Part shown: in pieces, positions 8,946 through 16,984 of the stretch
Layout: the number at the start of each line of letters is the position of its first letter
How positions within the stretch are numbered: position 1 is the first letter of the stretch
NCBI GenBank assembly: GCA_903952145.1
Contig: CAJBES010000310.1
Location: 1-32,281, forward strand
Source: an uncultured Opitutaceae bacterium
GTDB lineage: Bacteria > Verrucomicrobiota > Verrucomicrobiia > Opitutales > Opitutaceae
Reading direction: 5' to 3'
Length of the DNA: 32,281 nt
Made by a program: the position numbers and the translations under genes
The notes under the pieces: generated by a model
What the model was told of the DNA's origin: nothing
Seen by the model: only the letters and a program-made list of their open reading frames with translations
The model's database searches: none

Positions 8946-9931
8946 GCAGCGAGTACATCCAGGCACTGCCCAAAACCGAGACGCACCTGCACGTAGAGGG
9001 GGCGCTGCCCTATGCGCTGCTCCATGCCTGGAGGCCGCAGGATTATCCGGCACACCCGCCGTTCCGGGAGCGCAGCCACCGCTATGCCTCTTTCCCGGAC
9101 TTCGAGGGAATCCTGCTCGCGCAAGCCCTGCCCTGGTTCACCACGGCGGAGCGCTACTACGAGGCCTGCCGGGTGATGTTCGTCGGACACCTCACGCAGA
9201 ATGTGCGCTACGTGGAAACCAGCTTCCACCTGCCGGTCACCAAGTTCATCAAGGTGCCCGGCCCGGAAATCATCGCCGCGATCCGGGCGGCGGTGCCACC
9301 GGGGCTGGAGGTTCGCATCTTTGCAGGCATGTTGCGCAGCGACCTCGCCGGCGACCTGCGGGCGACGATCGACCAACTGCACACCTGGGACGGACTGGCC
9401 GGGGTGGACCTGCACGGTTTTGAGCAGATGCGCACGGAACCCGGCACGGCCGAGGTCTGGGCCCGGCTGCGGGCCGCAGGCAAGGTCACAAAGTGCCACG
9501 CCGGCGAGTTCGACGGCCCGGCCCGCGTGCGCGAGGCGATGGAGCAATTGGGCGTGACCCGCATTCAGCATGGGGTGCGCGCCGTCGAGGACCCTGCGGT
9601 TGTGCAGCTCGCCGCGGAACGCGGCGTCACCTTCGACCTGTGCCCGCTCAGCAACGTCGGTCTGAAGGTCGTGCCGTCGCTGGCCGAACATCCGATCCGC
9701 CGGCTGATGCAGGCGGGCGTGCGCTGCACGGTGAGCACCGATGACCCGTTGTGCTTCGCCAACACGGTGAACGATGAATATGCCGCCCTGATGACAGGGT
9801 TGGGTTTCACCCGGGCGGAACTCGCCCAAGTGGCAAAAAACGGCTGGGCGGTCGCTGCGGTTGCACCGGCGACACGCCGGGCCATGCAGGATGAAATCGA
9901 CCGCCTGGGCGCCGCGGTTTTTTGCGCATGA
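8942..9931 (+). CDS. Adenosine/adenine deaminase family enzyme
   Basis: An amidohydrolase-superfamily purine deaminase of 329 residues. The metal and catalytic motifs are complete: HLH at 15-17 (TETHLHVEG), CHAGE at 185-189 with the catalytic Glu, IQHG with His210, and STDDP at 265-269. This fits adenosine deaminase, which converts adenosine to inosine; related enzymes act on adenine or 6-aminodeoxyfutalosine, and I cannot choose between them by eye. The initiator is GTG inside the GTGA overlap with the M29 gene. Its own stop overlaps the next start as ATGA, so it is embedded in a tightly coupled run of genes. Cytosolic, no signal peptide. Confidence 0.88.
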   Translation: MSSEYIQALPKTETHLHVEGALPYALLHAWRPQDYPAHPPFRERSHRYASFPDFEGILLAQALPWFTTAERYYEACRVMFVGHLTQNVRYVETSFHLPVTKFIKVPGPEIIAAIRAAVPPGLEVRIFAGMLRSDLAGDLRATIDQLHTWDGLAGVDLHGFEQMRTEPGTAEVWARLRAAGKVTKCHAGEFDGPARVREAMEQLGVTRIQHGVRAVEDPAVVQLAAERGVTFDLCPLSNVGLKVVPSLAEHPIRRLMQAGVRCTVSTDDPLCFANTVNDEYAALMTGLGFTRAELAQVAKNGWAVAAVAPATRRAMQDEIDRLGAAVFCA

Positions 9932-10932
9932 CCCCGCATAGCTACACGGTTCCGGCCGGGGCACGCGCCCTGCGGGCAGACAAGGCACTGGCCGATGGAT
10001 TTCCCGAGCACAGCCGGGTGGCGCTGCAACGCGCCTTTGACGCCGGGCTCGTGAGCGTCGCCGGCCGCGTGATCAAGCGCGACCAGAGCGTTGCCGGCGG
10101 GGACGAAATGGCCTTCAGCATGCCTGCGATCAAGGCCGCCGAATTGAAGGCGGTGAGCCTGCCGCTCGACGTGCTCTTTGAGGACAAGCACCTGCTCGCG
10201 GTCAACAAGTCCGCCGGGATGATCGTCCATCCGGGCGCCGGCACCGGTGAAGACACGCTGGTCCATGCGCTGCTGGCGCATTGCGCGGGCGGCCTGAGCG
10301 GCATCGGCGGGGTGGAGCGCCCCGGCATCGTGCACCGGCTCGATCGCGAGACTTCCGGCATCATTATCGTGGCGAAAAACGACCGGGCGCACCGTGGACT
10401 CGCCGCGCAGTTTTCGGCGCGCTCCTTGCAAAAGGAATATCTGGCCCTGGTGGCGGGCGTGCCCGCCCTGATGAGCGGTTCGATCCGCAAGGCGATCGGC
10501 CGCAACAAGCAGCACCGGCACAAGATGGCGGTGGTAGAGACGGAGCAGGGCGGTCGTGACGCCCACACGGATTGGGAGCTGGTGGAGAAATTTGGCGCAC
10601 TCGCGGCCTTGCTGCGCTGCACCATCCACACCGGCCGCACGCATCAGATCCGCGTGCATCTCAAGGCACTCGGCCACGTGCTGCTGGGCGACGAGATTTA
10701 CGGTTGGAAACCGGATCCCGGGCTGAAAACCCAGCCCGACCGGGTGATGCTGCATGCGGAGCATCTGGTTTTCACCCATCCGGTCACCGGGCGGACCCTG
10801 GATATTCGCGCCCCGCTGCCCGCGGACTTCGCGGGCGTCATGGCCACCCTGCGGGCCTCGGCCAAGCCTGTCCCGCCACCCAAACGTCCCACCGCCCGCC
10901 GCCCTCATTCCCCCCATGTCCGCGAAACCTGA
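9928..10932 (+). CDS. RluA-family pseudouridine synthase
   Basis: A 334-residue rRNA/tRNA pseudouridine synthase most like RluD. The N-terminal part (about 14-65) looks like an S4 RNA-binding domain ([16 protein letters not shown]... [18 protein letters not shown]). The catalytic Asp is in [12 protein letters not shown] (about Asp139), and [11 protein letters not shown] lies near 240, both RluA-family signatures. The tail is Pro/Arg-rich. The ATG at 9928 overlaps the deaminase stop as ATGA; an in-frame TTG two codons earlier is less likely. The final 17 bases overlap the start of the following gene. RluD in E. coli modifies helix 69 of 23S rRNA; the exact target here is not determined by sequence alone. 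Confidence 0.9.
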   Translation: MTPHSYTVPAGARALRADKALADGFPEHSRVALQRAFDAGLVSVAGRVIKRDQSVAGGDEMAFSMPAIKAAELKAVSLPLDVLFEDKHLLAVNKSAGMIVHPGAGTGEDTLVHALLAHCAGGLSGIGGVERPGIVHRLDRETSGIIIVAKNDRAHRGLAAQFSARSLQKEYLALVAGVPALMSGSIRKAIGRNKQHRHKMAVVETEQGGRDAHTDWELVEKFGALAALLRCTIHTGRTHQIRVHLKALGHVLLGDEIYGWKPDPGLKTQPDRVMLHAEHLVFTHPVTGRTLDIRAPLPADFAGVMATLRASAKPVPPPKRPTARRPHSPHVRET

Positions 10933-12616
10933 AGACAGCGATCTGGAAAAACTACACCTGGACACCGCCGGGCTTTTGCTCGATTGGGCGCGCCTGTTGG
11001 CCCCGCATTGCGGACCGTCCGGCAGCATGGACCTCGACCTGCGGGACTGGCCGACGGCGCAGGGACCGTCCTACTACAACCAGTTCAGCCACCATGCTTT
11101 TTTGCTGCTGGCCACCGGTGAGGTCCCCGGCGCCACGGGGGCGGAGCGGGAGGACTATCTGCGTCTCGCACTGAAGAACATCGAATATGTGCTGGCGATT
11201 ACGGACGGGGAATTCCACACCCCGCACTTCTCCCGGGGCCGTGAGTGGGGCCGGCATATCGGCGAATGGCTCAACTTCTACCTGCTGTGCTCGCTGGAAC
11301 TCATGGAGCGCCACGGCCTCGGCACGGAAGAGCTGCGCGGCCGGTTGAGCGTGGCGGTGGCCGGCGCAGTCGGGGCCCTGCACGCACGTTTTGTGGAAAA
11401 ATACCGCCAGACCCCGCGGGAATTTGTCGGCAATCATGACACCTGGCACGGTCTGCTGTTTTTCCGGGCCGGCCGCCATTTCCAGCGGACGGAGTGGACG
11501 GATTATGCATGTGACTTCTTCACCCGCTGTGTGCTCCCGTTCCAGACCGCCGACGGTTACTGGCCGGAGGGGCACGGCATTGTCGTCGGCTACGCCCTGG
11601 TGACGGCGCAGGCCGTCTCGCTCTACGCGGAACTCTCCGGCGATGCGGCGGCGCATGCGAGCATCGGACGCTTCGCCGGTTTTCTTGCCCAGTTGAGCTT
11701 CCCCGACGGTACCTGCTCGGTGGCCCTGGATGTGCGCATGCGGTATCACCCGGCACCCTTCATGTTTCTGGCCCCCGGTTTCCTGCGATGCGCCGCCGGC
11801 CGCGAACTGGTACGGCACCGGTTGCCGGCGGCACGGGCCCATCTGCACCACGCCGGCGTGCGCGACAACGCGGCGCAGGCCTTTGCTTTTTTCGGCTCCT
11901 TTGCGGAGCACGTGTTCGCCCCGGGAGGCGATCGGCGCGAAATCGCACTGCACCTGCCCCGGAGCCTGCCCGCCGCGCGCTTGTCCACCGGCAAATGGCA
12001 GGTCTGTCTGGCCTGGCAGGTGGTGCCGGAGCATCCCAGCCGCTTTGTGCTGGATACGCAGAACTTTATTGAACTCTGGCATGGTGACGCCGGTTATCTG
12101 GCCGGCACCGGCGGCAGCAAATTCATGCCGCGCTTTTCCACGGTGCGCCGCACCAACGGCGGCCGGGCCTACATTCCCGATCAGGCCCGCTGCCTTCGTG
12201 CCGACCGCAACAGCGCCGAAGCTTGTTTCGGGTTTGGCCCGGATGAAGTCGCCGTCCGCGTGACGATTGCAGACGGGAAGTGTCTGGTTTCAGCCCGCGT
12301 CGCCAACGCGCAGCCCGGGGCAGAATATGAGTTTGGCCTGATCCTCGCGCTCAAGGCCGGTGACGTTTTGACCAGCGAACACGGCACCGATCGATTGGAC
12401 CCCAGCGTGCTGATTCACCACGGGGGTTGCCCGCGGCCGCAGCAAAGCTTCCAGTGGCGTGGTTTGGCGTGGCGGCTGCCGGAGGGCGCGCTGCTGGATT
12501 ACCCGCTCGTGCCGCACAATTCCTATACCCAGGACGGTCTGCCCGCCCGGGAGGATTATGTGGGCCGCCTCAGTTTCCCGCTGACGACGCAGGAAAAAGT
12601 GCTCGCGATCGGCTAA
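10916..12616 (+). CDS. Toroid-fold polysaccharide-lyase-like protein, function unknown
   Basis: A 566-residue protein not assigned to a named family. Residues 1 to about 330 are a string of amphipathic helices rich in aromatic and His motifs (SYYNQFSHHAFLLLA, FVGNHDTWHGLLFF, GYWPEGHGIVVGYA, YHPAPFMFLAPGF), the look of an (alpha/alpha)6 barrel as in heparinase II/III and alginate-lyase folds. From about 360 onward the sequence becomes beta-rich (HLPRSLPAARLSTGKWQVCLAW, VAVRVTIADGKCLVSARV), consistent with a C-terminal beta-sandwich. There is no signal peptide, so an intracellular or very unusual role is implied. The ATG at 10916 was chosen because earlier codons lie in RluA coding sequence. 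It ends by a 4-bp convergent overlap with the phosphatase gene. Confidence 0.72.
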   Translation: MSAKPEDSDLEKLHLDTAGLLLDWARLLAPHCGPSGSMDLDLRDWPTAQGPSYYNQFSHHAFLLLATGEVPGATGAEREDYLRLALKNIEYVLAITDGEFHTPHFSRGREWGRHIGEWLNFYLLCSLELMERHGLGTEELRGRLSVAVAGAVGALHARFVEKYRQTPREFVGNHDTWHGLLFFRAGRHFQRTEWTDYACDFFTRCVLPFQTADGYWPEGHGIVVGYALVTAQAVSLYAELSGDAAAHASIGRFAGFLAQLSFPDGTCSVALDVRMRYHPAPFMFLAPGFLRCAAGRELVRHRLPAARAHLHHAGVRDNAAQAFAFFGSFAEHVFAPGGDRREIALHLPRSLPAARLSTGKWQVCLAWQVVPEHPSRFVLDTQNFIELWHGDAGYLAGTGGSKFMPRFSTVRRTNGGRAYIPDQARCLRADRNSAEACFGFGPDEVAVRVTIADGKCLVSARVANAQPGAEYEFGLILALKAGDVLTSEHGTDRLDPSVLIHHGGCPRPQQSFQWRGLAWRLPEGALLDYPLVPHNSYTQDGLPAREDYVGRLSFPLTTQEKVLAIG

Positions 12617-13563
12617 ACTGCCGGCAGGGAGTCGAGGGTCTCGCGGGCGAGGCCGTAGCGCAGATTGTAGTGCGAATGCCGGAAGCAATCGAACCCGCCC
12701 AGTTCCGCCACGCTGATCAGGGTAGCGAGCGCGGTGGGATAGACGTCGGCCCGGGCCGGGGGCAGTCCGGGGATCTTCCGGCGTTCGGCCAGGCTAAGTG
12801 CGTTGAAGGCGTGGAACTGCGCCTTGAGCTGCGCGAGGGTGAGCAAGGCCGGATTCTCACGGCGGGCAGACCCGGCGCGGGCCGCCTCGATCGCCAGCGC
12901 GACGGTCGGAGTGCCGCCCGTGCCCACGGCCACGGCTCCTCGCGGCAGGTCAAAACGGAAATCGGCGGAGTGGAAAGCCGCCGTGCACCGCTGGGCGATC
13001 TGAGCCGCGGCATCTGCCGGCAGGGGCTGGGCGGGCGCAGGGAATAGTTTTTCGGTAAGGCGCACGCAGCCCAACGGCAGGCTGGCGGCCTGCCGCATCC
13101 GGCGTTTTTCGAAAGCGAGGCATTCCAGGCTGCCGCCACCGAGGTCGAAGACGTAGAAGTCCTGCAAGCCCGCGAGGGCGGGATCGCAGGTCAAGCCCGA
13201 GCCGATGAGGTTGGCCTCCTCGCGGCCGGACAGGATCCTGATGACATGACCGGTGGCCGTTTGCATGAGTTCGCAGAAGGTGCGGCCATTTTGCGCATCC
13301 CGCACGGCGCTGGTTGCCACCAACACCGTGCGGACGGGTTGAAAGGCGAGCGCCACGGCCAGCAGTTCGCGCACCGCGGCGACCCCGCAGGCCATGCTTT
13401 CCCGGGTGAGTTGCGGGTTGGCCTGACCGATGCCGGTGCTGATGCGTGCATCTCGTGAGTCGAAGCACTCCGTTTGCAGGGCGCCGTCGGGGCCCTGCCG
13501 CGCCACCAGCAACTTGATGGTGTTGCTGCCGATATCGATGACGGCGACGGAGGGCGGGGGCAT
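12613..13563 (-). CDS. Ppx/GppA-type phosphatase
   Basis: An actin/HSP70-fold phosphohydrolase of the exopolyphosphatase / guanosine pentaphosphatase family, 316 residues. Motifs in order: VAVIDIGSNTIKLLV (phosphate 1 region) at the N-terminus, VATSAVRDAQNG, ILSGREEANLIG, FDLGGGSLE (phosphate 2) and LPLGCVRLTE. The protein stops after the two actin-like domains and lacks the C-terminal HD-like extension of E. coli GppA/Ppx, which is common for the short form. It would degrade polyphosphate or pppGpp; which is not visible. Its ATG lies one base past the rsmI stop, so the two are almost certainly co-transcribed. Its 3' end overlaps the convergent lyase-like gene: both stop codons are in one CTAA. 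Confidence 0.87.
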   Translation of the reverse strand: MPPPSVAVIDIGSNTIKLLVARQGPDGALQTECFDSRDARISTGIGQANPQLTRESMACGVAAVRELLAVALAFQPVRTVLVATSAVRDAQNGRTFCELMQTATGHVIRILSGREEANLIGSGLTCDPALAGLQDFYVFDLGGGSLECLAFEKRRMRQAASLPLGCVRLTEKLFPAPAQPLPADAAAQIAQRCTAAFHSADFRFDLPRGAVAVGTGGTPTVALAIEAARAGSARRENPALLTLAQLKAQFHAFNALSLAERRKIPGLPPARADVYPTALATLISVAELGGFDCFRHSHYNLRYGLARETLDSLPAV

Positions 13564-13564
13564 T

Positions 13565-14281
13565 TTAGAGGGCAAAATCCGCCGGGGCGATCAGGAGCAC
13601 AAACTCGCCCTTCAAGCTGGCCTTGGCCAGCCGGGCCTGCACCTCGGCGGCGGGCCCGACAAAAAAGGCCTCGTGGAGTTTGGTGACTTCCTTGGCGACG
13701 CAGATGCTGCGGTCCGGGCCGAGCGTGCGGACGATTTCATCCACGGCCTTGTCGATGCGGTGGCAGCTCTCGAAGAGCGCGAGGGTGTAGCTGAAGTCGC
13801 GGTATTTCTCCAAAAAGCCGATGCGGGCGGCCGACTTGGGCGGGAGGAAGCCGACATAGAGAAAGCCGTTGGTGGGCAGGCCGCTCGCGCTGAGCACCGC
13901 GGTGAGCGCACTGGGGCCGGGCACGGGCACGACGGGCAGACTGCGGCGACGGCAGGCGCGCACGAGCCGGAACCCGGGATCGCTCAGGGCCGGCGTGCCG
14001 GCATCGCTGACGAGCGCGATGGATTTGCCCGCGACCAGCAGGTCGGCGAGCCGTTCGGCGGCTTCGGTTTCATTGTGCTCGTGATAGGCGGTGAGTTCCC
14101 GGTGCAGCCCAAGGCGGTTGAGCATGGCACCCGTGGTGCGGGTGTCCTCGCAGGCGATCAGGTCGACTTTGCCCAGAATGGCGCGCGCCCGGTCTGTCAG
14201 GTCGGCGAGATTGCCGATGGGCGTGGCCACCACGTAGAGGTGCCCGGACTGCGGGCTAAGTGAGGCGTTCGTTTCGGACAT
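13565..14281 (-). CDS. rsmI: 16S rRNA 2'-O-ribose methyltransferase RsmI
   Basis: RsmI methylates the 2'-O of C1402 in 16S rRNA at the decoding centre using S-adenosylmethionine (tetrapyrrole-methylase fold). Landmarks: LYVVATPIGNLADLTDRA near the N-terminus, ACEDTRTTG around 53-61, YHEHNE near 80, and LVSDAGTPALSDPG near 110-123. At 238 residues it contains the catalytic domain but is shorter than E. coli RsmI (about 286), apparently lacking the C-terminal helical extension. The stop sits one base before the phosphatase start. Upstream lies a terminator (14328-14355) belonging to the preceding lipoprotein gene, so rsmI needs its own promoter in the narrow 14282-14327 space. Confidence 0.93.
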   Translation of the reverse strand: MSETNASLSPQSGHLYVVATPIGNLADLTDRARAILGKVDLIACEDTRTTGAMLNRLGLHRELTAYHEHNETEAAERLADLLVAGKSIALVSDAGTPALSDPGFRLVRACRRRSLPVVPVPGPSALTAVLSASGLPTNGFLYVGFLPPKSAARIGFLEKYRDFSYTLALFESCHRIDKAVDEIVRTLGPDRSICVAKEVTKLHEAFFVGPAAEVQARLAKASLKGEFVLLIAPADFAL

Positions 14282-14327
14282 GCGATGAAGGCGTCAGACA
14301 ATGCGGGCGGCGCGGCTGCGTCCCAAC

Positions 14328-14355
14328 AAAAAATCCGGCCGTCGGCCGGATTTTT
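14328..14355 (-). terminator. Bidirectional-looking intrinsic terminator
   Basis: A GC-rich stem TCCGGCC/GGCCGGA (14334-14340 and 14344-14350) with a 3-base loop is flanked by an A-run (14328-14333) and a T-run (14351-14355), so it can work on either strand. It lies 18 bases beyond the lipoprotein stop (minus strand) and 46 bases before the rsmI start, separating the two transcription units. Confidence 0.88.
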
Positions 14356-14373
14356 GTGTCAAGGGAAGGAGGG

Positions 14374-14538
14374 TCAGCGGCCCTGTCCCGGATTGGAAAG
14401 GCCGGGAATCTGGCCTTCCCAGTCGGCGGGTCGGCTCCAAGGGATGGAGGAATCGCCACGGCGGGTGGTGCAGCCGGTCAACATGAGGCCCAGCAGAAAG
14501 AGCAGGGAACCCAGAATGAGGGTTTTGGTGTGTTTCAT
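14374..14538 (-). CDS. Small lipoprotein (54 aa), uncharacterised
   Basis: A short gene easily missed because of its size. The 54-residue product begins MKHTKTL, followed by a Leu-rich hydrophobic core (about 7-21) and the lipobox LTGC with Cys23, so the mature lipid-anchored protein is only about 32 residues. The mature part starts CTTRRGDSS and contains PWSRPADWEGQIPG, a Trp/Pro-rich motif that looks deliberately conserved, then ends GLSNPGQGR. Residues after the Cys are not Asp at +2, which by the enterobacterial rule would favour outer-membrane sorting. The ATG is 4 bases past the coiled-coil gene's stop, and a terminator follows 18 bases after its own stop, so it is the last gene of that unit. 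Function unknown; a partner of the neighbouring coiled-coil protein is an inference. Confidence 0.82.
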   Translation of the reverse strand: MKHTKTLILGSLLFLLGLMLTGCTTRRGDSSIPWSRPADWEGQIPGLSNPGQGR

Positions 14539-14542
14539 GGAA

Positions 14543-15334
14543 TCAATCGGTTAAGACAGCGGAATCGCCCTTATGCAAGGCAGCTTGCAGCGTGTCGGGG
14601 CGCACCTGGGCAATGGAGAAGTTTTCACGCACATCACTGATATGAACCGTGGCGAGCGTTTCGGTTCCACGCCGGATGAAGAGGCGCTGCTCGGGCAGCG
14701 CGCCATGGCTGGCACCATAGTTGATGACGACAAACGCGCTCGAGGGGCCGACGCTGACGACCGAAGCGAGGCGGCTGCGGTGGGTGGTCAGGACCGCCGC
14801 TGCCGGCGCCGGTGGCGGGGGCGGAGTCGAAGCCGGCAACGCGGCGAGTTGCTGCTCAAGCCGCGCAATGGTTTCCTGGTAGCCGGCCACGGCCTTGGGA
14901 TCGGCGGCCGCCGCGCGGGCGGCGGCGACTTCCTCCCGGAGTCGGGCGATCTCGCTGCCCATGTCCTGTTCGCGGCGGTCGCGCGCCTGCAGTTGGGCTT
15001 TGGTTTGGGCGATTTCGCGAGTGAGCTGCACATTGCGCGCCTCGGTGACAGTCAGCTTGGATTTGGCCTCGCCGAGGTTGGCATCAAATTCCACGAGTTG
15101 GGCGGCCAAGGCCTTGCGGGAGGCCTCGGTCGCCGCCATTCCGGCCTCAAGGCTGGCAATCCGCCCGGCAGCGGTGACAAGCTGCGACTTCAGAGACTGG
15201 AGAGTCCGGCCGGACTGCAGATAGAGCACGCCCAGCACCACGACCGCGAAACCGGCCAGCGCAACTGGCACTAAAAGAGGGTTTCTCAAGTGACGCCGCA
15301 GCTTGGCCGGTGCGCGACGGCTTTCAAAGCGCAA
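14543..15334 (-). CDS. Membrane-anchored coiled-coil protein with C-terminal beta domain
   Basis: A 263-residue protein of unknown function. A basic N-terminus (RRAPAKLRRHLR) precedes one hydrophobic helix (about 20-40, ending VLGVLYLQS), giving an inside-positive anchor. Residues about 45-165 form a long coiled coil (SLKSQLVTAAGRIASLEAG..., AQLQARDRREQDMG..., ARLEQQLAAL). A Pro-rich hinge (about 169-178) leads to a compact beta domain, RLASVVSVGPSSAFVVINYG through HISDVRENFSIAQV to the end, similar in look to C-terminal domains of envelope scaffolds such as MreC or FlgT; this is resemblance only. The proposed start is TTG at 15334; internal TTG (15289) or GTG (15271) starts are possible. It follows pgi by 9 bp, in the same frame, and precedes the lipoprotein by 4 bp. 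Confidence 0.72.
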   Translation of the reverse strand: MRFESRRAPAKLRRHLRNPLLVPVALAGFAVVVLGVLYLQSGRTLQSLKSQLVTAAGRIASLEAGMAATEASRKALAAQLVEFDANLGEAKSKLTVTEARNVQLTREIAQTKAQLQARDRREQDMGSEIARLREEVAAARAAAADPKAVAGYQETIARLEQQLAALPASTPPPPPAPAAAVLTTHRSRLASVVSVGPSSAFVVINYGASHGALPEQRLFIRRGTETLATVHISDVRENFSIAQVRPDTLQAALHKGDSAVLTD

Positions 15335-15343
15335 AACTGCGGC

Positions 15344-16915
15344 TCAGGCCTGCGTGTAGGTCGATTCGAACCACGGCTGCCGGGGCGTCTTGCGGACGGC
15401 GCCATTCGCGGCCAGATGCTCGAGAATCTTGAACGCGAGCTCGGGATCGCCGCCCACCTGGGCCGCCAGGGCCTCGGCCGTGAAAGTCTGGCCCGGGGCC
15501 GCCTTGAGCGCCGCCGCCAGCTGCAACTTGAGGGCGATGACGCTGCCGGCCGCCTTCTTGCCGGCCTCCACGCCCGGCTGATGGTAGGCGTTGATGCCGA
15601 TGAGCGAGGCATAGAGCCCGACCACGCGCTCGTAGAGGGCGATGAGCATGCCGAGGGTGCGGGGTGAGACATCGGGCACGGTGATGGTCACGGAGGCCCG
15701 GTTTTTCTCCGTGAGCGCCGCGCGGGTGCCGAGGAAGAATCCCTGCAGGAAATCACCGCTGGTGCTGCCCGGCTCGACTTCGAGCGAGTCGCCTTCGCGG
15801 TCCTTCAGCACCTCGATGAAGGTGACGAAGAAATTGGGCACGCCTTCGCGGAGCTGCTGCACGTAGGCGTGCTGGTCGGTCGAGCCCTTGTTGCCGTAAA
15901 CGGCGATGCCCTGGTTGACGATGTTGCCCTTGAGGTCGCGTTCCTTGCCCAGCGACTCCATGACGAGCTGCTGGAGGTAGCGCGAGAAGAGGAGCAGACG
16001 GTCCTTGTAGGGGAGGACGACCATGTCCTTGGCCCCGCAGCCGTCGGTGGCGAAATACCACATGGCGGCGAGGAGCGCGGCCGGGTTGGCGCCGAGCGAG
16101 GCCTGACGGGTGGCCTTGTCCATGGCCGCGGCGCCGGCGAGCAGTTGGTCGATTTTGATGCCCTGCAGAGCGGCGGGCAACAGGCCCACGGCGCTGAGTT
16201 CCGAGGTGCGGCCGCCGACCCAGTCCCACATGGGGAAGCGGGCGAGCCAGTTCTCGGCGATGGCGAGTTGGTCGAGTTTCGACCCTGCGCCCGTGACGGC
16301 GACGAAATGCCGCGGGACCTCGAGCCCGGCGGCCTTGAAGGCGGCGGCGGCCTCCAGCATGCCGTTGCGCGTTTCGGCGGTGCTGCCCGACTTGGAGATG
16401 ACCAGCACCAGTGTCTGCCGGAGCTTCCGGCCGATCTCCTTGAGCACGTAGTCCATGCCGTCGGGATCGGTGTTGTCGAAGAAATGCACGCGCAGCTTAT
16501 CGCGGCCGGCCTTCTGGCCGCCGAGGGCGTGGCTGGCCAGTTGCGGTCCCAGCGCGGAGCCGCCGATGCCGATGACCAGGAGCTCGCGAAATTTCCCGGC
16601 CGGGCCGTGGATTTCGCCCCGATGGACCTTGGCGGCGAAGGCCTTGACGGCGGCGAGGGTCGCGGTGATTTCAGCCGCCAGCTCCGGGGTGGGGGCGAGC
16701 TGCGGGGCGCGGAGCCAGTAGTGGCCGACCATGCGCTGCTCGTCAGGATTGGCGATGGCGCCCTTTTCGAGCGCGGCCATGTCGGCAAAGGCCTGCTGCA
16801 TCCGGGGTTCGATTGATGCGAGGAAATCGTCCGGGAACGGGATCCGCGAGAGGTCGAGGGTGAGCCCGAGGGCCGGATAGGGATGGCAGTGGGTTTTGAA
16901 GCGGGACCAGGTCAT
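15344..16915 (-). CDS. pgi: Glucose-6-phosphate isomerase
   Basis: A cytosolic two-SIS-domain isomerase interconverting glucose-6-phosphate and fructose-6-phosphate. The 523 residues include the first SIS motif [20 protein letters not shown], the phosphate-binding [13 protein letters not shown], and [15 protein letters not shown], where the Lys and His of the active site and Gly-Ser-Thr are as in the family. The C-terminal part (about residues 440-523) has a small winged-helix-like extension ending [12 protein letters not shown] used the ATG at 16913-16915; the open frame continues 10 codons upstream but MTWSRFKTH is a better start. It lies 69 bp after ilvD on the same strand and 9 bp ahead of the coiled-coil gene, so it probably shares a transcript with the latter. 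Confidence 0.95.
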   Translation of the reverse strand: MTWSRFKTHCHPYPALGLTLDLSRIPFPDDFLASIEPRMQQAFADMAALEKGAIANPDEQRMVGHYWLRAPQLAPTPELAAEITATLAAVKAFAAKVHRGEIHGPAGKFRELLVIGIGGSALGPQLASHALGGQKAGRDKLRVHFFDNTDPDGMDYVLKEIGRKLRQTLVLVISKSGSTAETRNGMLEAAAAFKAAGLEVPRHFVAVTGAGSKLDQLAIAENWLARFPMWDWVGGRTSELSAVGLLPAALQGIKIDQLLAGAAAMDKATRQASLGANPAALLAAMWYFATDGCGAKDMVVLPYKDRLLLFSRYLQQLVMESLGKERDLKGNIVNQGIAVYGNKGSTDQHAYVQQLREGVPNFFVTFIEVLKDREGDSLEVEPGSTSGDFLQGFFLGTRAALTEKNRASVTITVPDVSPRTLGMLIALYERVVGLYASLIGINAYHQPGVEAGKKAAGSVIALKLQLAAALKAAPGQTFTAEALAAQVGGDPELAFKILEHLAANGAVRKTPRQPWFESTYTQA

Positions 16916-16984
16916 GGGATGAAAGAGTGGGCGGTTTTGAACCACGGATTGCGGCCCGCAGCCGCGTTGGCGCCGAGCGGTCGA

